Shown here: positions 45,215-58,967 of the stretch, in pieces
Layout: each line of letters starts with the position of its first letter
Numbering within the stretch: position 1 is the stretch's first letter
Source of the DNA: Blasia pusilla
Taxonomy: Eukaryota > Marchantiophyta > Marchantiopsida > Blasiales
DNA: 64,000 nt
NCBI GenBank assembly: GCA_050084515.1
Contig: CM114271.1
Location: 25,048,001-25,112,000, forward strand
Reading direction: 5' to 3'
Notes under the pieces: generated by a model
Told to the model about the DNA's origin: nothing
Database searches by the model: none
Seen by the model: only the letters and a program-made list of their open reading frames with translations
Program-made: the position numbers and the translations under genes

Positions 45215-46834
45215 GATTGTATCCGAGGGGAATGTCACCCACCATTGGATCCAGGACTGCGATCGGGTGAGGAAGGTGCTTACGACGCACCCGGGAGAGT
45301 ACAGGGGGTTCTTGGGTGATGCCCTTGTCAATTTGATGCTTGCAAAGAGTGCTCAGATTAAGAAGAAAACTTGGGCAAACAAGTTTATTTCTCAAGATGT
45401 AGCCGTAACCATCCTTTGCTGGTCGAAAATACAGGCCGCGAAGAAAAGCGCTGCACTAGAGCTGGAGCGGAGGGAGAAGGTATCTGCGTCTGAGCGCGCC
45501 AAATTCATCCAAGCAGCCAGATTCTGCTGCAACGAAATACACGGCGAGCAAGATGCAGCGATACATCAGCATTCTCAACCCCGAACTTGGTCCGGAGTTC
45601 TACAAGGAGCTCAAGGCGATTATCAAGCGCCAGCGGAAGAGGGATGAAGATCCGCATGGTCGGATTGGGAGAAAGTGTTGCTGGATCGCGTGCATGGGTT
45701 TGCGTTATCCGAGATTAGCGAGTGCAGGAGGATACGACTGATGAAAATCAGTCTTGAGGGCTCAGAGGCCCAGAAGAGGGCGGCACACCATCCTCCGGGT
45801 GTGTCCGATCCAATGATCTCGCATTGGCTACGCCGAATGGTCGTTCTAGGACGCGCGTTGCGGGTAATCGGAAGTCCGTCGGGCCGATGCAAGCCGGAGC
45901 TCAGAAGATTGGAGCCCATTCCGCCGGAAGCAAACCTTGAAAGTTCTGGAGATTACGAGGTTTGGCTCGACGACATCCGGGACAAGCCAACCAAGAACCC
46001 TGGATTCAAGACCATGTTCAAGGTTTGCGTCCTCCTCAGCGAGCTTGACGAAGAAGTAGAGGGTAACAAACGGGATCAAGCGAAGAAGAAGCGAGATCTA
46101 CAGGAGCAGACGGCCGATAATGTTCGACTAAAAGCTGCCCAACGGATGGTATTCAGGTACCTTGTCTAGTGTAAGAACGCCGGTACGTGGGGAAAATTAC
46201 CGGTAGCCTTGAAATTGTGGGCTTCACCGCCGGATGCAGAGACATTCTCCATGTACGACGTGGAGAAACCCCGACAAGCCGTCCCTAGACTAGGGAGAAG
46301 CGGAAGCGAGAGGTGCCCGGGTTGTCCCAAGGAGAATACAGCCCATCATCCTTGGGAAGACACAGACAAACAACGACCCGGACAAGCATCCTCCTTCAGT
46401 TCACCTCTTTATTGGATGAGCTGAACAGCTTCAGTTCTCAAGCGTTCACAATTGCCATCGAAAAATTGACAACGCTGGGAAGGAAGCTCCAACGAAACGG
46501 ACACGCTGCCTGGACGGTGAATGGAGTGGTGGAAGAGGTTGCGGTGGATCTCTTGATCGCCAATCTGCCCTCGGGGTTGCGACTTTGGGGCGAAAATCCG
46601 GCGGACGAAGTACCTGAGTGGAATCTGCCGCTCACTTATGACCAGATTGCACTTTTGTTCTCCTTTGCAGACGCCTATTTGAGTGACAAGGGCTGCTTCT
46701 TGGTGTTGACTGGAGGGAGCAAGGACGAGCTCTTCAACCTCCAATGCGTCAAGAGGTTGCTAAAGTGGAGGACGGCACAATCGTGGATCATCAAAAACGA
46801 GTACCCACTCCGATCCGCGACGAGTCACGTTCGG
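45215..46834 (+). pseudogene. Right copy, central and motif-IV-like exon
   Basis: Starts after GGATGTGCAG with IVSEGNVTHHWIQDCDRVRK, shares the central unknown region with the left copy (frameshifts near 45520 and 45660), then reads GSEAQKRAAHHPPGVSDPMI and KTMFKVCVLLSELDEEVEGN. An in-frame TAG near 46168 follows. After the 415-bp deletion it continues with LSQGEYSPSSLGRHRQTTTR and the motif IV region VDLLIANLPSGLRLWG (46546-46590), WNLPLTYDQIALLFSFADAY, FLVLTGG and WRTAQSWIIKNEYPL. The donor CGG|GTAAGG follows at 46835. The motif IV aspartate is asparagine here. Confidence 0.6.
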
Positions 46835-47369
46835 GTAAGGCTCAATTCCTGTACAATAATTTCAATTATCTTATAATGATGTGTAGAATGAGAGTCATCT
46901 GGGTTTTTTTTGTCCGTGAGCAACCCGTCGGAAGGCGACGGGTTGCTGGCTTAGAGCACCCCATGCTCGGCTGAGAGCAACCCGTCGGTTTCCGATGGGT
47001 TGCATCTTTCCCACATACACAGGGAAAACCGCGGTGTACCTGCAACCCGTCGGAACCCGACGGGTTGCAGTTGATTTTGGTTTTTGGATGCAACCCGTCT
47101 AATAGCGACGGGTTGCTATCAGACGGGTTGCTCTCAGTCAAGCATGGGCTGGTCTAGGCCAGCAACCCGTCGCCTTCCGACGGGTTGCATTCGAAAACCA
47201 AAATCAACTTGGAAAAAACCAAAAGCAATCGCAATCCGCCGGTTCTCGACGGGTTGGTCCGGGACAAAACAACCTCTCGGACTCCGACAGGTTGATCCAA
47301 AGTCAGTTATTGAAAATCTTCTCAAGGCGACTTCTTTAGTTTCTGACATTGTTTCATGCTGATTTACAG
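46835..47369 (+). other. Intron with palindrome array, right copy
   Basis: Donor GTAAGG at 46835, acceptor GATTTACAG ending at 47369; 535 nt, close to the 560 nt of the left copy. Confidence 0.75.
46918..47300. repeat. Palindrome array E (right, counterpart of A)
   Basis: About seven palindromes with GCAACCCGTCGGAAGG, GCAACCCGTCGGTTTCCG and similar cores. CCCATGCTCGGCTGAGAGC near 46962 pairs with GCTCTCAGTCAAGCATGGG near 47130, so the block folds back on itself. A short extra CAACCCGTCTAATAGCGACGG unit (about 47091) with a following GACGGGTTG is present. Confidence 0.88.
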
Positions 47370-47876
47370 ATGGACCACTCCTACGTGTCTTCGCTTCGTT
47401 CGCCCGAGCACAATTTCAGGTGTTCAAGATCCACGATCCTGTGGATCCATCTTTGAGATGGGTACGACTTAGATAGTTTGTACAATTCCCCGGGAATTTA
47501 CATGCAAGACAAGACCCCTACGGGAGGAAGGGAAAAGTCGCCAGCCCTGATGCAAATGCTCATCGAGCTCTGCTCAAGGCCGGGTGACTTGGTGTTCGAC
47601 TTAGTGGGCCTTTCAGGGGCAAGTATCAAAGGCGCCTCACAGAGTGGCAGGAACATTCTCTGCCTCGAGGGAAGGCAGGAATTGTTTGACCTTTGCAAGG
47701 ATGCAAAGGCAGAATATGAAAGGCTCGTTGGGGCGTATAACTCTCCACCGAAGCCGAGAGCTCCGGTTCCAAAGCCACCCTTGGTAGTGACTCCATGGTC
47801 ACTTCCAACGATTCCCAAAATCGGGAGGGCAAGGCTGAAAGTGAGTTTGCAAGAGCTCTCGGACGATGACGAGTGA
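47370..47876 (+). pseudogene. Right copy, last exon: motif-I-like block
   Basis: Open from 47478 to the stop at 47876. It reads KTPTGGREKSPALMQMLIEL, then CSRPGDLVFDLVGLSGASIK (47574-47620), GASQSGRNILCLEGRQELF and ends LSDDDE. In class-beta methyltransferases the equivalent is a KP..L...LI..S..PGD.VLDPF.GSGTT..A...GR..IG.E pattern. The fit is strong in order and spacing although the central residues differ. This is the best-preserved version of the exon. Confidence 0.65.
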
Positions 47877-48094
47877 GTTCAAAGAACTCAACGACCCAGC
47901 TTGACTGCAGCGTTTGGAGTAGGGAGTTTTTGATAATTTGGCAAAAGATTTCATAGAATAGATCAAATGTCTGATTCGAGCTTTTTCGGATGATATAAAG
48001 CAGAAGATTTTTTCGATCGATGGTGGTGCTTGTAAATGTTTGCTGATCATTTTGTCTTTTCGAATGTGATCGTCTATGTACTCCACGGTCTTCT

Positions 48095-48250
48095 ACTTTG
48101 CAACCCGTCGGATTTCTCCTGCTTGCAATTTTCACTTTATGACCACTGCAACCCGTCGGATTTCTCCTCCTTGCAACTTTTCGCTTTTTGACCACTGGAC
48201 CCTTTTTACCACCTCCAGGCAACCTGTCTGATTCCGACAGGTTGCCTGAT
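48095..48250. repeat. Palindrome remnants, right arm 3' region
   Basis: GCAACCCGTCGGATTTCTCC occurs twice (48101, 48149), then a palindrome GGCAACCTGTCTGATTCCGA continuing to CAGGTTGCC (48219-48246). The left-arm counterparts are at 25960-26110. Confidence 0.8.
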
Positions 48251-48451
48251 CGGACCCTTTCGGATAAGGCAGTTTGGCGGGCTTCTTCCCTTGGCACCTT
48301 CCCCTCAACTCGTAAAGGCAGGCGTAGGCTTCTTCTCTTCTCTCAGACGTGTTGGATTCCTTCTACCTGTGCGGTTGCCATAGTGGTATTACCGGGGACG
48401 GAGCAGATATTGATACTGGATGGGTGTCACATTGCAGAGCGTACAAGGTAT

Positions 48452-49160
48452 CACTAGAAGAAATCCCTGGTTTTATGACTAGGTTATATGACTCATATGA
48501 GTCATATTTTACATACCACGACTAACAATGACTAACGACTACTTTAGACACAAAAGCCAAGTCATATTTGTTTGGCGACTAGGCTAACTAGGATGGTCAG
48601 CTTAGGTGGAGGTTGGTATATGACTAGAGGGTGTAGTCATGAGGCCATGACTAACACGTCACTCAGATGATGTGGAATAATGACACATCATCAATGACAT
48701 GGACTATTTAGTGTGATGTGTCACTGATGACATGGACTATTGCTGTGACATATCACTGATGATGTGGACTTGAGTACGACTCGTCTAGTCATATGTGTAT
48801 ATTTTTCTAGTTACCACCAACGACTCCTTTAGTCATGGTTGGTGTGCAAAATTTCAGGATATCCTATCAAAATGCACCAAGTATACTCCATTGAGTTATA
48901 GTTGGCAACTCATGTAATCATTTTATTTTATTGAAATGTTGGTATGGACTCATGTAGTCATGTACTATGACTAGAAGAGTAGAGTTACATGACTACTATA
49001 AAAGAGGACACAACTGGTTTAGTCGTGAAGATATGACTATATGAGTAGCGGAAATTATATAGCCATTGCAACAGAATTGCATGAGTCATACAATTATGAC
49101 TAGAGAGAACTTGAAGCTTACTACTTTAGTTTTTGAAGAGTACTGTGCAAGTTATATTGA
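48452..49160. repeat. CACTA-2 left terminus and subterminal repeats
   Basis: CACTAGAAGAAA end followed by many ATGACT, AGTCAT and TATGACTA words in both orientations, denser and longer than in CACTA-1. Confidence 0.8.
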
Positions 49161-49489
49161 TATGACTAGTGGGAATATAAATTTTTGATATTTTGGAATA
49201 TTTATTATGCCTTTTGAACGGTGCAAGAATGAATGGATCTGAATTATTGAAATCCTCTTTTGAAAACAGATTTTGAGGGATGGAATGTCACTTAAGAGTA
49301 GCTTCCATACACCAAATTACAAAATTAATCATTATTACATGGGGTTATCATTCAAAAATAGATAAAAATACAAATATCAAATATAATAGGGTTTATGATC
49401 TCATCTTGAAAGAGCAAGAGAGATTATGTCATCCATGAAAACAAAGTTATTGCACCTTAGATAGTTGGGTGCCAAAAGAAAAGACTATT

Positions 49490-52400
49490 CTATTGATTCA
49501 TCTTTTTCATATGCATCTCTGGCCAGAGCATGCCTAAACCAAGAGCATCACCAAATGTTTCCTGTGCAGGTTCGTCTATCAAATTCGGCATCCACAAAGC
49601 ATGTTCTGGTTCGAACACCTCGTTTAGATCAACCCTCACCACGCCTAAGGGGATGTCTTTGGCATGGAACTTGTCTCTCCCACCAAAACCTGATATAACT
49701 CCGGACCCAAGCACCATCCTACTCAACTTCTGCTTGGTGAGTAATACGTGATCACCAATTCGTAGCTAAAAAAATACACAGGCATTTAGTTAGTACCAAT
49801 TCAAATTCTTTCCACATGCATTTGCACCATTAATCTGAAAATAAAAACTGCTATGATATACTGTTTGAAAGACCATCCCCATTTCGGAAGATGACGTGAA
49901 AAGTTCACAAGTCCTAGACGACCATTTGACTGCCCACAACAAGAATTATCGATGTGTCGTCATATAAACCTTGAATAGAAGAGGCCATTATAGATGAGAT
50001 AAATTACCTTAGTTATTTTCTTAGACGGGCCTGATCTGATTTCACTTTCTGCTCATTCAAACCATCGATTGTAGCCTAGACTTCTGTCTTTTGGATGGTG
50101 ATGATTTGGCTTGGCTATCCATACTCACGTTTTCTGCACATTATGCACGACAAAGTCCATTGAAGGTTGTAGGAAGAAATGAGTTTTGTTTCGTGGATAG
50201 TTTGAAAACTATGCCACAGATAAATTCATTATGCCAAGGATGACATACTTACGAGTGATTCGAGTATCACCGTCTGCACTTTCTCGTGGAACTTCTCCTT
50301 TTGTTGCTCCGTTCGCACTTCAACAAACAACCCAAGTATTGAGAAATGAATTGTAAAACCAGATTCTTCACTTCAACAAGTAATTATATTATACGACCCT
50401 ACATGTAGTGAAGCTAAACTCTCTACTTACCACCAGATTGTGTAGTTGGCATTGCCTCTTTTTGTGTGGAGATCTTCCTCTTCCCTAATTTTTCGGTCAG
50501 AGACGTTGGTATAGGTTCAACACGATTGTAAGTTACTCAAAACAAAGAAAGTCAGTTGTGAAATGCTCATGCTGGAAAGGACAAGTAGTTATAACCATTG
50601 AAAACCAAGGGCGGAAGAATGAGAATGGGCTACCTGATGTGAGTTTCTCATCTGTTGTTGCATATGGTTGAGAATTGGATGGCGGGGAACTAGAAATCTG
50701 GTGTGGTGTTGAAGACACATCCTTTGAAGTAAGTTTGGACACCATTTCCATGAGTACACTTAATGCCTTGTTCTGCCGTTCCATCTGCAACTTCACATCA
50801 TCCAAATCTGCGCTCCACTTCTTTTCCACTTCTTCCAATTGAATAGTGACTCTAGATTCCACACTCTGCATATATAATCCAACGATCAATTAGGTACCAA
50901 AAAAATATGGTTTTGCAATTACACACTTAGATACAATCATGATACTAACACCATAATTCAACATGATTAAGGATATGATATTAACTCCATGACCCAATCA
51001 GATGAAGGTCATAATACTAGCCATGTCAAGCCAACGGGTAAGAAAAGAGTTAAGCATTTACATTTACCGATGAACTCAATTGTGTGAAACCTGGTTGCTT
51101 AGGCAACTCGCTTCTCTCCGTATATTCTAGCCCCGTGCCCAAGGACTCCTTTGAGGTACGTTGTTGCACCTGCACATGCTCCTTAAATACATAAATTATG
51201 AAATTCATGCATGTGAAAGGATTCATTACAAATATGGAAATGAAGCAATAATGGAAGTTTTCTACCATTATATAACTTTAGCAAGAAAACTAGGGAATGC
51301 CAAGATGACTTACATCAAGTCCATCTAAACCTGCACGGCCGGAGAAATTTAAAGTCTAGACCTTGGCCCTTGCTCGAGCCATCTTTTCTACCTTCATTTT
51401 TCCTTCCTCGGAGAGCCAATAATCTACTAATCGATTCCATGACTCCTCATTGGTATCAGGGTGACATGGGACTGCTCGATGAGCCCCATGTAATGTCCAA
51501 TAGTTCTTGATATTGGATCGCTCGGTTTTCAATAGTTGTGCTATTTTTTTCTTCATGAAATCAAGCAAAAGAGATGATGCACCCACATATGTGTATGCCT
51601 CAAGGATATGATTCTGAACAGCAGCCATGTTGATAGAATTCTGTTTACCAATCTAAATACATAATAAGTCCAAGTACCTCATCACCCATACCTTCAATTC
51701 ATTTAGCCAAGGCTCATAACCAAGAACTCTAGGCGACGGAATACCATTTGGCATGAGCTCACATCTAGGTTTTAAGTTTTGCTCCTTCCTAATGGAGACA
51801 TCACGAGTCCACAAATCACGCTTTGTGCGACTCTGCCGCTCTCCTACAAATATACCACCATCCCAATTCTCAGATATAAAAAATATAGGGCCGACAATTA
51901 TAAACTCACCAAATCATAATTATGTTGAACTATATTAACTATAAGACCAACTTATACTAGTAACAATTTCACACCTTTCATAATACAACAACCTATTTTA
52001 GTATAAATTTGCAAACTTGGAACCAAGTGAGAAGTCACCTTTAGATGCATTTGCTTGCGGGGTCAAATTTTCTGATGGGCTTGGTGTTGTGCAAGATTGA
52101 GACCTACTACGGTATAATTCATCATCCGTATTCCCGTTGGCCAATGGAGGTACCAATGGTGTTGGGGGCAGCGGTTGGGATGGCCCATGTCCCTTGTGTC
52201 CACAAAAGAAATACAATTAAGTAGTTAGACTTCCAATTAATTGAATTCCCGTGTGCAAAACAAGAAAGAACATAATAGTAAGCCTGCTTACCCATGGGGG
52301 TGGGATGTTCATGGATGATTGAGCTCCATTGGTCCATGGTGGCTGAAATTGACTTCCATAACCCATCGGTGATTGCATCATCATTGGTACCCACCACGGC

Positions 52401-53406
52401 ATCTGGCTTTGTGCCCATGGGGTGGATGAGGGGGATATGCTTGCGAAGGCATTATGGGTTGTGATGGAGTTCCATCCATGGGCTGTACATGCAAGTAAAT
52501 GGATGAATAAACTAAACTAGAGACCATTTGATGAGCAAAGATTAGTGAAGTCATAATGACAGGCTTCTACCACTCAATTTATTACATACCAATCATACAT
52601 ATAGAGATAGTTGAATATTCCTCCATGTGTACAATTACATTACCGCATCGTTTGTATTGGTGGAATTTCGTACACTTCCTTGTTTGGATGGTTTGATTGG
52701 ACGCTCCTTTGCTTGTTTGGATGGTTCGATTGGACGCTCCTTCAAAACAGACATTTCGTTGTGAGTTAACACAGTCGTCATAATTCTGAAATCTGAAGAG
52801 AGTAGCAAAACAACAAGATGTGAAGAGAAAGTACCCTCCCATCCTCCAGCCACAAGTCGTCATCCTCTTCAGTCCCCAAGAAGTCCATCTCTAGGAGTGG
52901 ATTATAATAGGGGTCTTTGGAATCACTATCTGAACAATCTTTTCGAATCTCCTCGGGGATTACACTTTGGTTAGTGGCCTTCTCCTCCAACCGTAAGCTG
53001 CGTCTTTGTGGAAGGGAAGGATTCCAAAATGGCAAAGGCTTGCGCTCCTTCACAACCCTTGGAGCAACAAACCTTCAAAATATGATCACACAAATTTTGT
53101 CATATTTTCTAATGAACAACCACTATATGAACATGATACACTTGACCAAATAAAGCAAAAGAAAAAGATTATCCAAGATCATACTTACCAATCCTTCAAC
53201 CCACCAAACAACTCCGCCTCTTTGGCCTTTCTCTCTTTCACTCTACGATTCCTTTCTTCTTCGTATGGATTAGGACTTTGTTGAACATTATCTATACCAT
53301 CCCAAGATGAACTCTGATTGGATTCCACGTTCTCTTCAGTCATATCAGGTACACCGTTCCAAGCGCCTTCCTCCCTCTGTAGACGACAAGTTAGCAAGAA
53401 TAACAC
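49490..53406 (-). pseudogene. CACTA TNP1/TNPA-like gene
   Basis: Minus-strand, multi-exon gene for the accessory transposition protein that binds subterminal repeats. The N-terminal side reads ERKAKEAELFGGLKDW and PSLPQRRSLRLEEKA; a central exon (51356-51628) has SWNRLVDYWLSEEGKMKVEK with RARAK, fitting the plant Ptta/En/Spm transposase pattern; a coiled-coil exon follows (50533-50889, KKWSADLDDVKLQMERQNKA). The last exon (49490-49726) has GFGGRDKFHAKDIPLGVVRV and ends LWPE, like the TNP1/En/Spm C-terminal domain. Exon limits are not fully resolved, and decay cannot be separated from intron structure here. Confidence 0.7.
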
Positions 53407-53572
53407 CTAACTTGACGGCATTCGAGAGTTCTACTTGTTGCCCGAGAGTTTCATTCCATTATGCCCAACAACACCAGAATTCACTTACATCCTCGTAACA
53501 AAAGTCAATTATTTGAATCATACCAAAAAAAAAACACAATGATGAGTACCAAAGAAACAACTATGAATTAAT

Positions 53573-56500
53573 CTAATCTGATTCTGAATTATTAGAGTCT
53601 GAATCAACATCTTCTATCATATCGCATACATGGATTATTGGCACATGTTGCACATCCACTCTAGCAGTTTCCATCTCTGCATCACTTAGGACTCTAGCTC
53701 CTAAGGTACTTGCATCTGGTAGATTCCCTGGTTCCATGCATGTGGCATGGAAGGTGGGCAAAACATTACAAGCTCCATCTAGCGACTCTAAGTCATCAAA
53801 ATAAACTCTCCGAGCTCTAGCTTCCTTCCTCATTACCACTTTCCATCCTCCACCCTCATCGGCATCTCCATAAAACACTTGTTGCATTTGTGATGGGAAA
53901 ACAAATGGTCTGGTGATCTAATGGCTCGCATGACCTCAAGTTGGCCAACAAAACCCTCCTTATCTAATTTCATGGATCCTACTCTTGAATCCCAATTTGC
54001 TTTAACCCACCGCCCAAGCATTAGTATTATGGGTTGTTCTACAACCCCATAATCAAGTAAGAGAATATCAACCAACACCCCAACGTATGAGTATAGACAA
54101 TTCTGGTTGGAACTTTTTCATCAACAACATCGCACCTATTCCACTATCATAAGTGGAGAAGGGTGTCGCACCACTTGGCCCTTCTACTCGAAGTGGTTTC
54201 CATAGGCTTTCATACTCTTGAATGACAATGCCCTACTATTAGGAGGTATAGCTAACGATAGTAGGTGAGCATCGGGATCTTTTGAGTTGTCAATTGCATC
54301 CTGTGTAATGGCAAGGCGAATCCACTTTTCAAAAGGAATGTCTCTAACATGACTGATATTTCTGTTCAATAACAATGTTAATGGTATAAGTACATTCTTT
54401 TGTATTTAATGTGTCAATACCAAAATAATATACACTTTGAGAGTCCGAATCAGTAATTCACATAACTATAACCTTGAAAAGCATATATTGAGAGTTTTAC
54501 CTTTGCCAATCAACCATGACCCTCAGATTATGCAACACATAATGATGTGCTAAGTTGATCATTTCTCGTGAAAGTCGAATCGGAGTGCTTGCACCTTCTA
54601 GCTCCTCACCAACGACCCTCTTCCTCCCCATCATCCCACACTCGCCCCGCACGTCTTCAAACCTTTTCATATACTCGGCCACAAACCCTAATGCCTCGTC
54701 CTTCACATACCCTTCTCGCCATACACCCCTCTGGTCTAGCTTTAGACCGTACATATTTCTTCATGTACCCCATATATCGCTCCATTGGATACATCCATCG
54801 ACATGCTCTTGGCCCACACATGTCCAACTCTTCTACGACATGAATCAACAAATGTGTCATCACGTCGAAGAAAGATGGAGGGAAGTGCATTTCAAAGCAT
54901 AAAGGGTTATGGCGTCTCTTCCAAGAGTTTGTCAAATAAAGTGGATCATACACCTTTGTACACACCATTCTAAAAATGCCGGATAATCTAATAACCACCA
55001 TTCTCACGTGGTCTTTCAAAAGACCACGGATGCAATAAGGAAGGACTTGCTGAATGAAGACATGGTAATCATGTGATTTCATATTGCCCAATTTTCGATT
55101 AACCACATGCTTGGAGAGTTCTCCACAATATCCGATGGCACTTTCAAGTTTTGAATCCTCGAAAGGAAAGTGTTCAAGTCATGGGGAGATAGACAATAAT
55201 CGAAACTGGTTTAAGCAAAACTTGGGGTTTACTAGGATGGGGTTGCAACCACAAATGGGATCGAATCCCACGGGCCTCCAGATCTCTCCTTACTTTCACA
55301 AGATCTTTCACTCCAAATAAGGTCTTGACTAGATTCTCAACGATATTCTTCTCAACGTGCATTACATCTAACGTATGGCGTATAAGCAAATTCTGATTGT
55401 ATCGTCAAGGAAGCATGGACATCTCACAACTTCAACATGATAGCTAATATTCACAATCAAATCAAACAAAAGCTATCCTCCTCTATAGCCACTATTTCAT
55501 AACATAAAGAATGGATAATACAGAGAAGGAGCAGGATACTCGCCAATATGGCAACAAATATAGTATACTCAGCCTTTTCACCCCAGTTCTCTTGTAGGGA
55601 TCAAGAGGGCCGTCTTCTCGACCCCACTCTCATCATATGCATGTTTTTCATTTGCCCATCCAATAATCTCTCTGGAAAGTAGTCTAGGCACGCGTGGTCT
55701 AAGTTCTGCACTCCCGTTGAAGTGAGATCCATACCTGCGGGTCCTCCATGGATGGCTCAATGGGAGACATCGACGATGACAACCGTATATGGGCTTGCCA
55801 CAAGACTTTGAAAAATCAGAATCCACTCGAGGCCCGCATATAGTACATCCTAATTTTCCACCATGGCTCTGCCCAACTATAGTTCCGTATGCCGGGTAAT
55901 CATTTATGGTCCATAGTAAGGTAGCCCTGAACATGAAGTTCCAACTTCCGCCTACCTTCCGACGTCATGAAATTGAACCCTTTCCACAATTCTTGGAACT
56001 CTTCCACTAGAGGAAGCAAGTATGTGTCTATGTTTTTCCCATTTACACTTTCCTTTCTGGTATGATCAAAGAGAGCATCACAAAGAATTTTTTTTTGTCT
56101 GGAGCCGGGAGGCAAGTTATAATTAACAAGAAGCACGGGCCATGTTGACCACTTAACTCGACTTGTCTGAAAATGGATTCACTCCGCCCAAAGCTAGCCC
56201 AAACCTGCAATTCCTCTTCTCCTCGGCAAAGTCCGGATATAAGTTGTCCATGTGGCGCCATGACTTGCAATCACCAGTATGTCTTACTAAGCTATCCTTG
56301 CTCTGATTCAAGGGGGCCCATGTTAACAATTCAGACAACGTCTTGCATCTAAACATACGTCTCATCCGAGGTATGACAGGAAAATGCCTTAATACCTTAC
56401 ATGGTACCAACGTTCTACCCACATAACCTTGGTTTCCCCACATAATGGACAGATCTCACTTCAGCCAAATCACCCCGAATAAAACACATCCACCGACACG

Positions 56501-57307
56501 ATGGATATCTTGTTGTAACCTAAGCCTAGTTTACCAATGAGTTTTTTTGCTACATAATAACTCGGTGGCACCAAGTTCCCTGCTGGTAGGACCAACTTAC
56601 AAAGGAGTTTCAGAAATTCGTCAATAGCTACATTTGGGACGCCATGGGTGGTTTGAATGTTAAATAGTAACATGACAAAAGCCAAAACAGATGTTTTTTT
56701 GTGTAGGGAACAAGGGTTTGCAAGCTTCAAAGCAAGCTCCTCATATTCATCTCCATGATTGAATGGTGGTTCTTCGTTTGATATTCCGGTTTTGGTAATT
56801 CATCGATGAGAGAGATGTCTCTTGATTTCATCCTCGTGTATATGGTCGTATTTCTGGAAAATATCATTGAGCATTTTATGAACGTCAATGTGCTCGTCTA
56901 TATCCGCCATGGAAGATCTCTCCTTCCATCCACATGGAAGGTGGGGGCTGACTCCATTGTCTTATCCTCTTGGCTTCTTTTTTCAGCAAGATCATGCATA
57001 AGCCACTCCTCATCTGAAGAGTCCCATCCATCCCTAGATTTTGGCACTCGACAAAGCGCCGAGCGTCCATTTTTTCTCAAATGTGCTTCCACCTTGCCGA
57101 TGGACAACGTAGACCCACCCTTACAATCATTGCACGGACACCGCAATCTTTTACAACCCAGTACACTAGCACGTGTGCTTTCCGTTGCCACAACTTGGAA
57201 TCATGTGCCTTTACTCTAACCGGGTGGCTCAAATCCATTCTAAGGGGATTGAAGTAGATTCCATAAGCGTGAATCAAACATTCCAAACACATCCAAAACC
57301 ATGACAT
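53573..57307 (-). pseudogene. CACTA TNP2-like transposase gene
   Basis: The catalytic-type CACTA transposase. From N to C: a Transpos_assoc-like finger (LRCPCNDCKGG, VEAHLRKNGR; 56898-57191); LKLLCKLVLPAGNLVPPSYY with AKKLIGKLGLGY (56470-56730); FAEEKRNCRFGLALGGVNPF (56160-56443); FRATLLWTINDYPAYGTIVG with CTICG (55578-55934); LDVMHVEKNIVENLVKTLFG (55174-55389); a DUF4218-type block with FPPSFFDVMTHLLIHVVEEL and RWMYPMERYMGYMKKYVRSK (54657-55000); and a DUF4216-like block at 53573-54078. The reading frame changes many times, so it is non-functional as read, though some breaks may be introns. Confidence 0.88.
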
Positions 57308-58960
57308 CTTGCCTCAATAACGAATTCCATAAACCATGGTGGTTGAGCTATCATCTCAATGCATACTCACGTGAAGTCAAGACAAGTATGATAAGGCACG
57401 TATACCTAACCTGGTTCTTATCTCGATGGAGATCTCAATCATCACTAACAATCCTCACCGATGCGGTCCAATGCTTCCAACGACATTCCTGAATGACAAT
57501 TGTAACACACCCAAATTCAGATAATGACTCAGTCCTTTGATATGTACACTTCATCATGGCCTCGTCTAATAAATGTTTCCAACGAATCAAGTCTTTGATG
57601 AATGCACAAGAGAACTGAACTGGAGACATAATCTATGTGCCCCTTTCCTTAGTTGGGATCTTTTGTCCGATTGGAAATTGGTAAAACATAACTCGAACTG
57701 ATTATTCATGTTTATCTATTGAGCTTTGTGCTTCAAAGAATGAGTTGGTTTCATCAAGATATCTAGTTTAATGCTCTACATTTAATCCTGCGACTCGGTT
57801 GGAAACTTTAACTTTTGTTTCAGGAGAAATTGGTGGAAATCTTGAGTAATACTGTAATAGAGTGAAGGGCCATGAAGACGAGGTGAGTAGACTACTTTTG
57901 AGGACACAAATCCCAATCAATCTTTTCGGCATGAAGTAGTTCTACTTGGACGCTTAAGATGAAGTAGTTCCCAAGAATTGACGCTTAATATTTCTCTGAA
58001 TAGACAAGAATTAGGCGCAAAGATTTTTCAATCTATCACTCGGACCAGCGCTCCGTTCAGACTTTACAGGGACATAGCTCTGAAAGGGTAAAATGATTTA
58101 CATGATTCTATAGCGCTGATGTCATGTGTTTTGGGCAGAGCGCAAATGCAGTGCCATTCTTTGAGAAGGAAAGAGAGAGTGAGGTAGTAGAATCTGAGCT
58201 CAAGAGAGTTAATGCACACTCAAGAGCAGCTCCGTGTAGCTCAAGAAAGACGTGACTCACAATAAAGGGACAGGATGGTCCGAGTGCACATGACTCTGGT
58301 GTGACTTCTGGTCCTCGACGTGGGCATGCGGATGATGGGCAAGGTGAAACAAGACGTAACACCCTTGAAGTGGAGAATGAAGAATTATGCAAAGAATCTG
58401 TTTCATACCCTAAAACACCTTCACATGGTCTACCATCGAACGAGCTTCTCAAGCAGGAGAGTGGGTCCAAAGCGATTTCAGATCATCAAGAAAATTCTCT
58501 CAAAGCACAACCGACTCGGGAATTGTTGGCATCCGAACAAAGAATTGGTAGCAGATCTTAGAAGCACAATCAAAGAGACTCAGAACGTCGGTTAGAATTG
58601 GAACAGAGACATTCCAAACATGAGTCGAGTTACAAAATAAATTAGCAAACATTTAGGGCCGTGAGTCCGAACTTCAAAAGATATAGTACTCGCAAGAGCG
58701 CTACAAGAGCAAGTCCGTAGTCTAATGAGCAAAGAACTTGTCGCCCAATGTAAAACAGAGGGCTTTTTGAAAGTGCTAAACGACTCTACAAATGAACTTT
58801 AGAGTGAGTCAAGCGTGCCAATGAACAAGTTGAAACGTTGAAGGAGCAAAATCACTCGTTTGTCCGAGATCACATAGCGAATCGCTGAAATTAAGGCGAT
58901 GCTAGCACCGTCGCAGAGGAGCAGCGTGTGTACTATAATGCAAGCCGAGACGATTCTATT
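57308..58960. other. No gene recognised
   Basis: Short open frames only (for example 58301-58595) without domain signatures. It may be CACTA-2 interior or 5' sequence of the PPR fragment. Confidence 0.4.
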
Positions 58961-58967
58961 ATCCTGA

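Larger units (their letters stand above)
44420..48451. repeat. Right arm of the large inverted repeat
   Basis: Reverse-complement counterpart of 25740-30000, ending where CACTA-2 begins. It carries the same exons, introns and palindrome arrays but has an internal deletion of about 415 bp with a short GAGA-type junction near 46262 and more single-base indels than the left arm. Confidence 0.9.
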
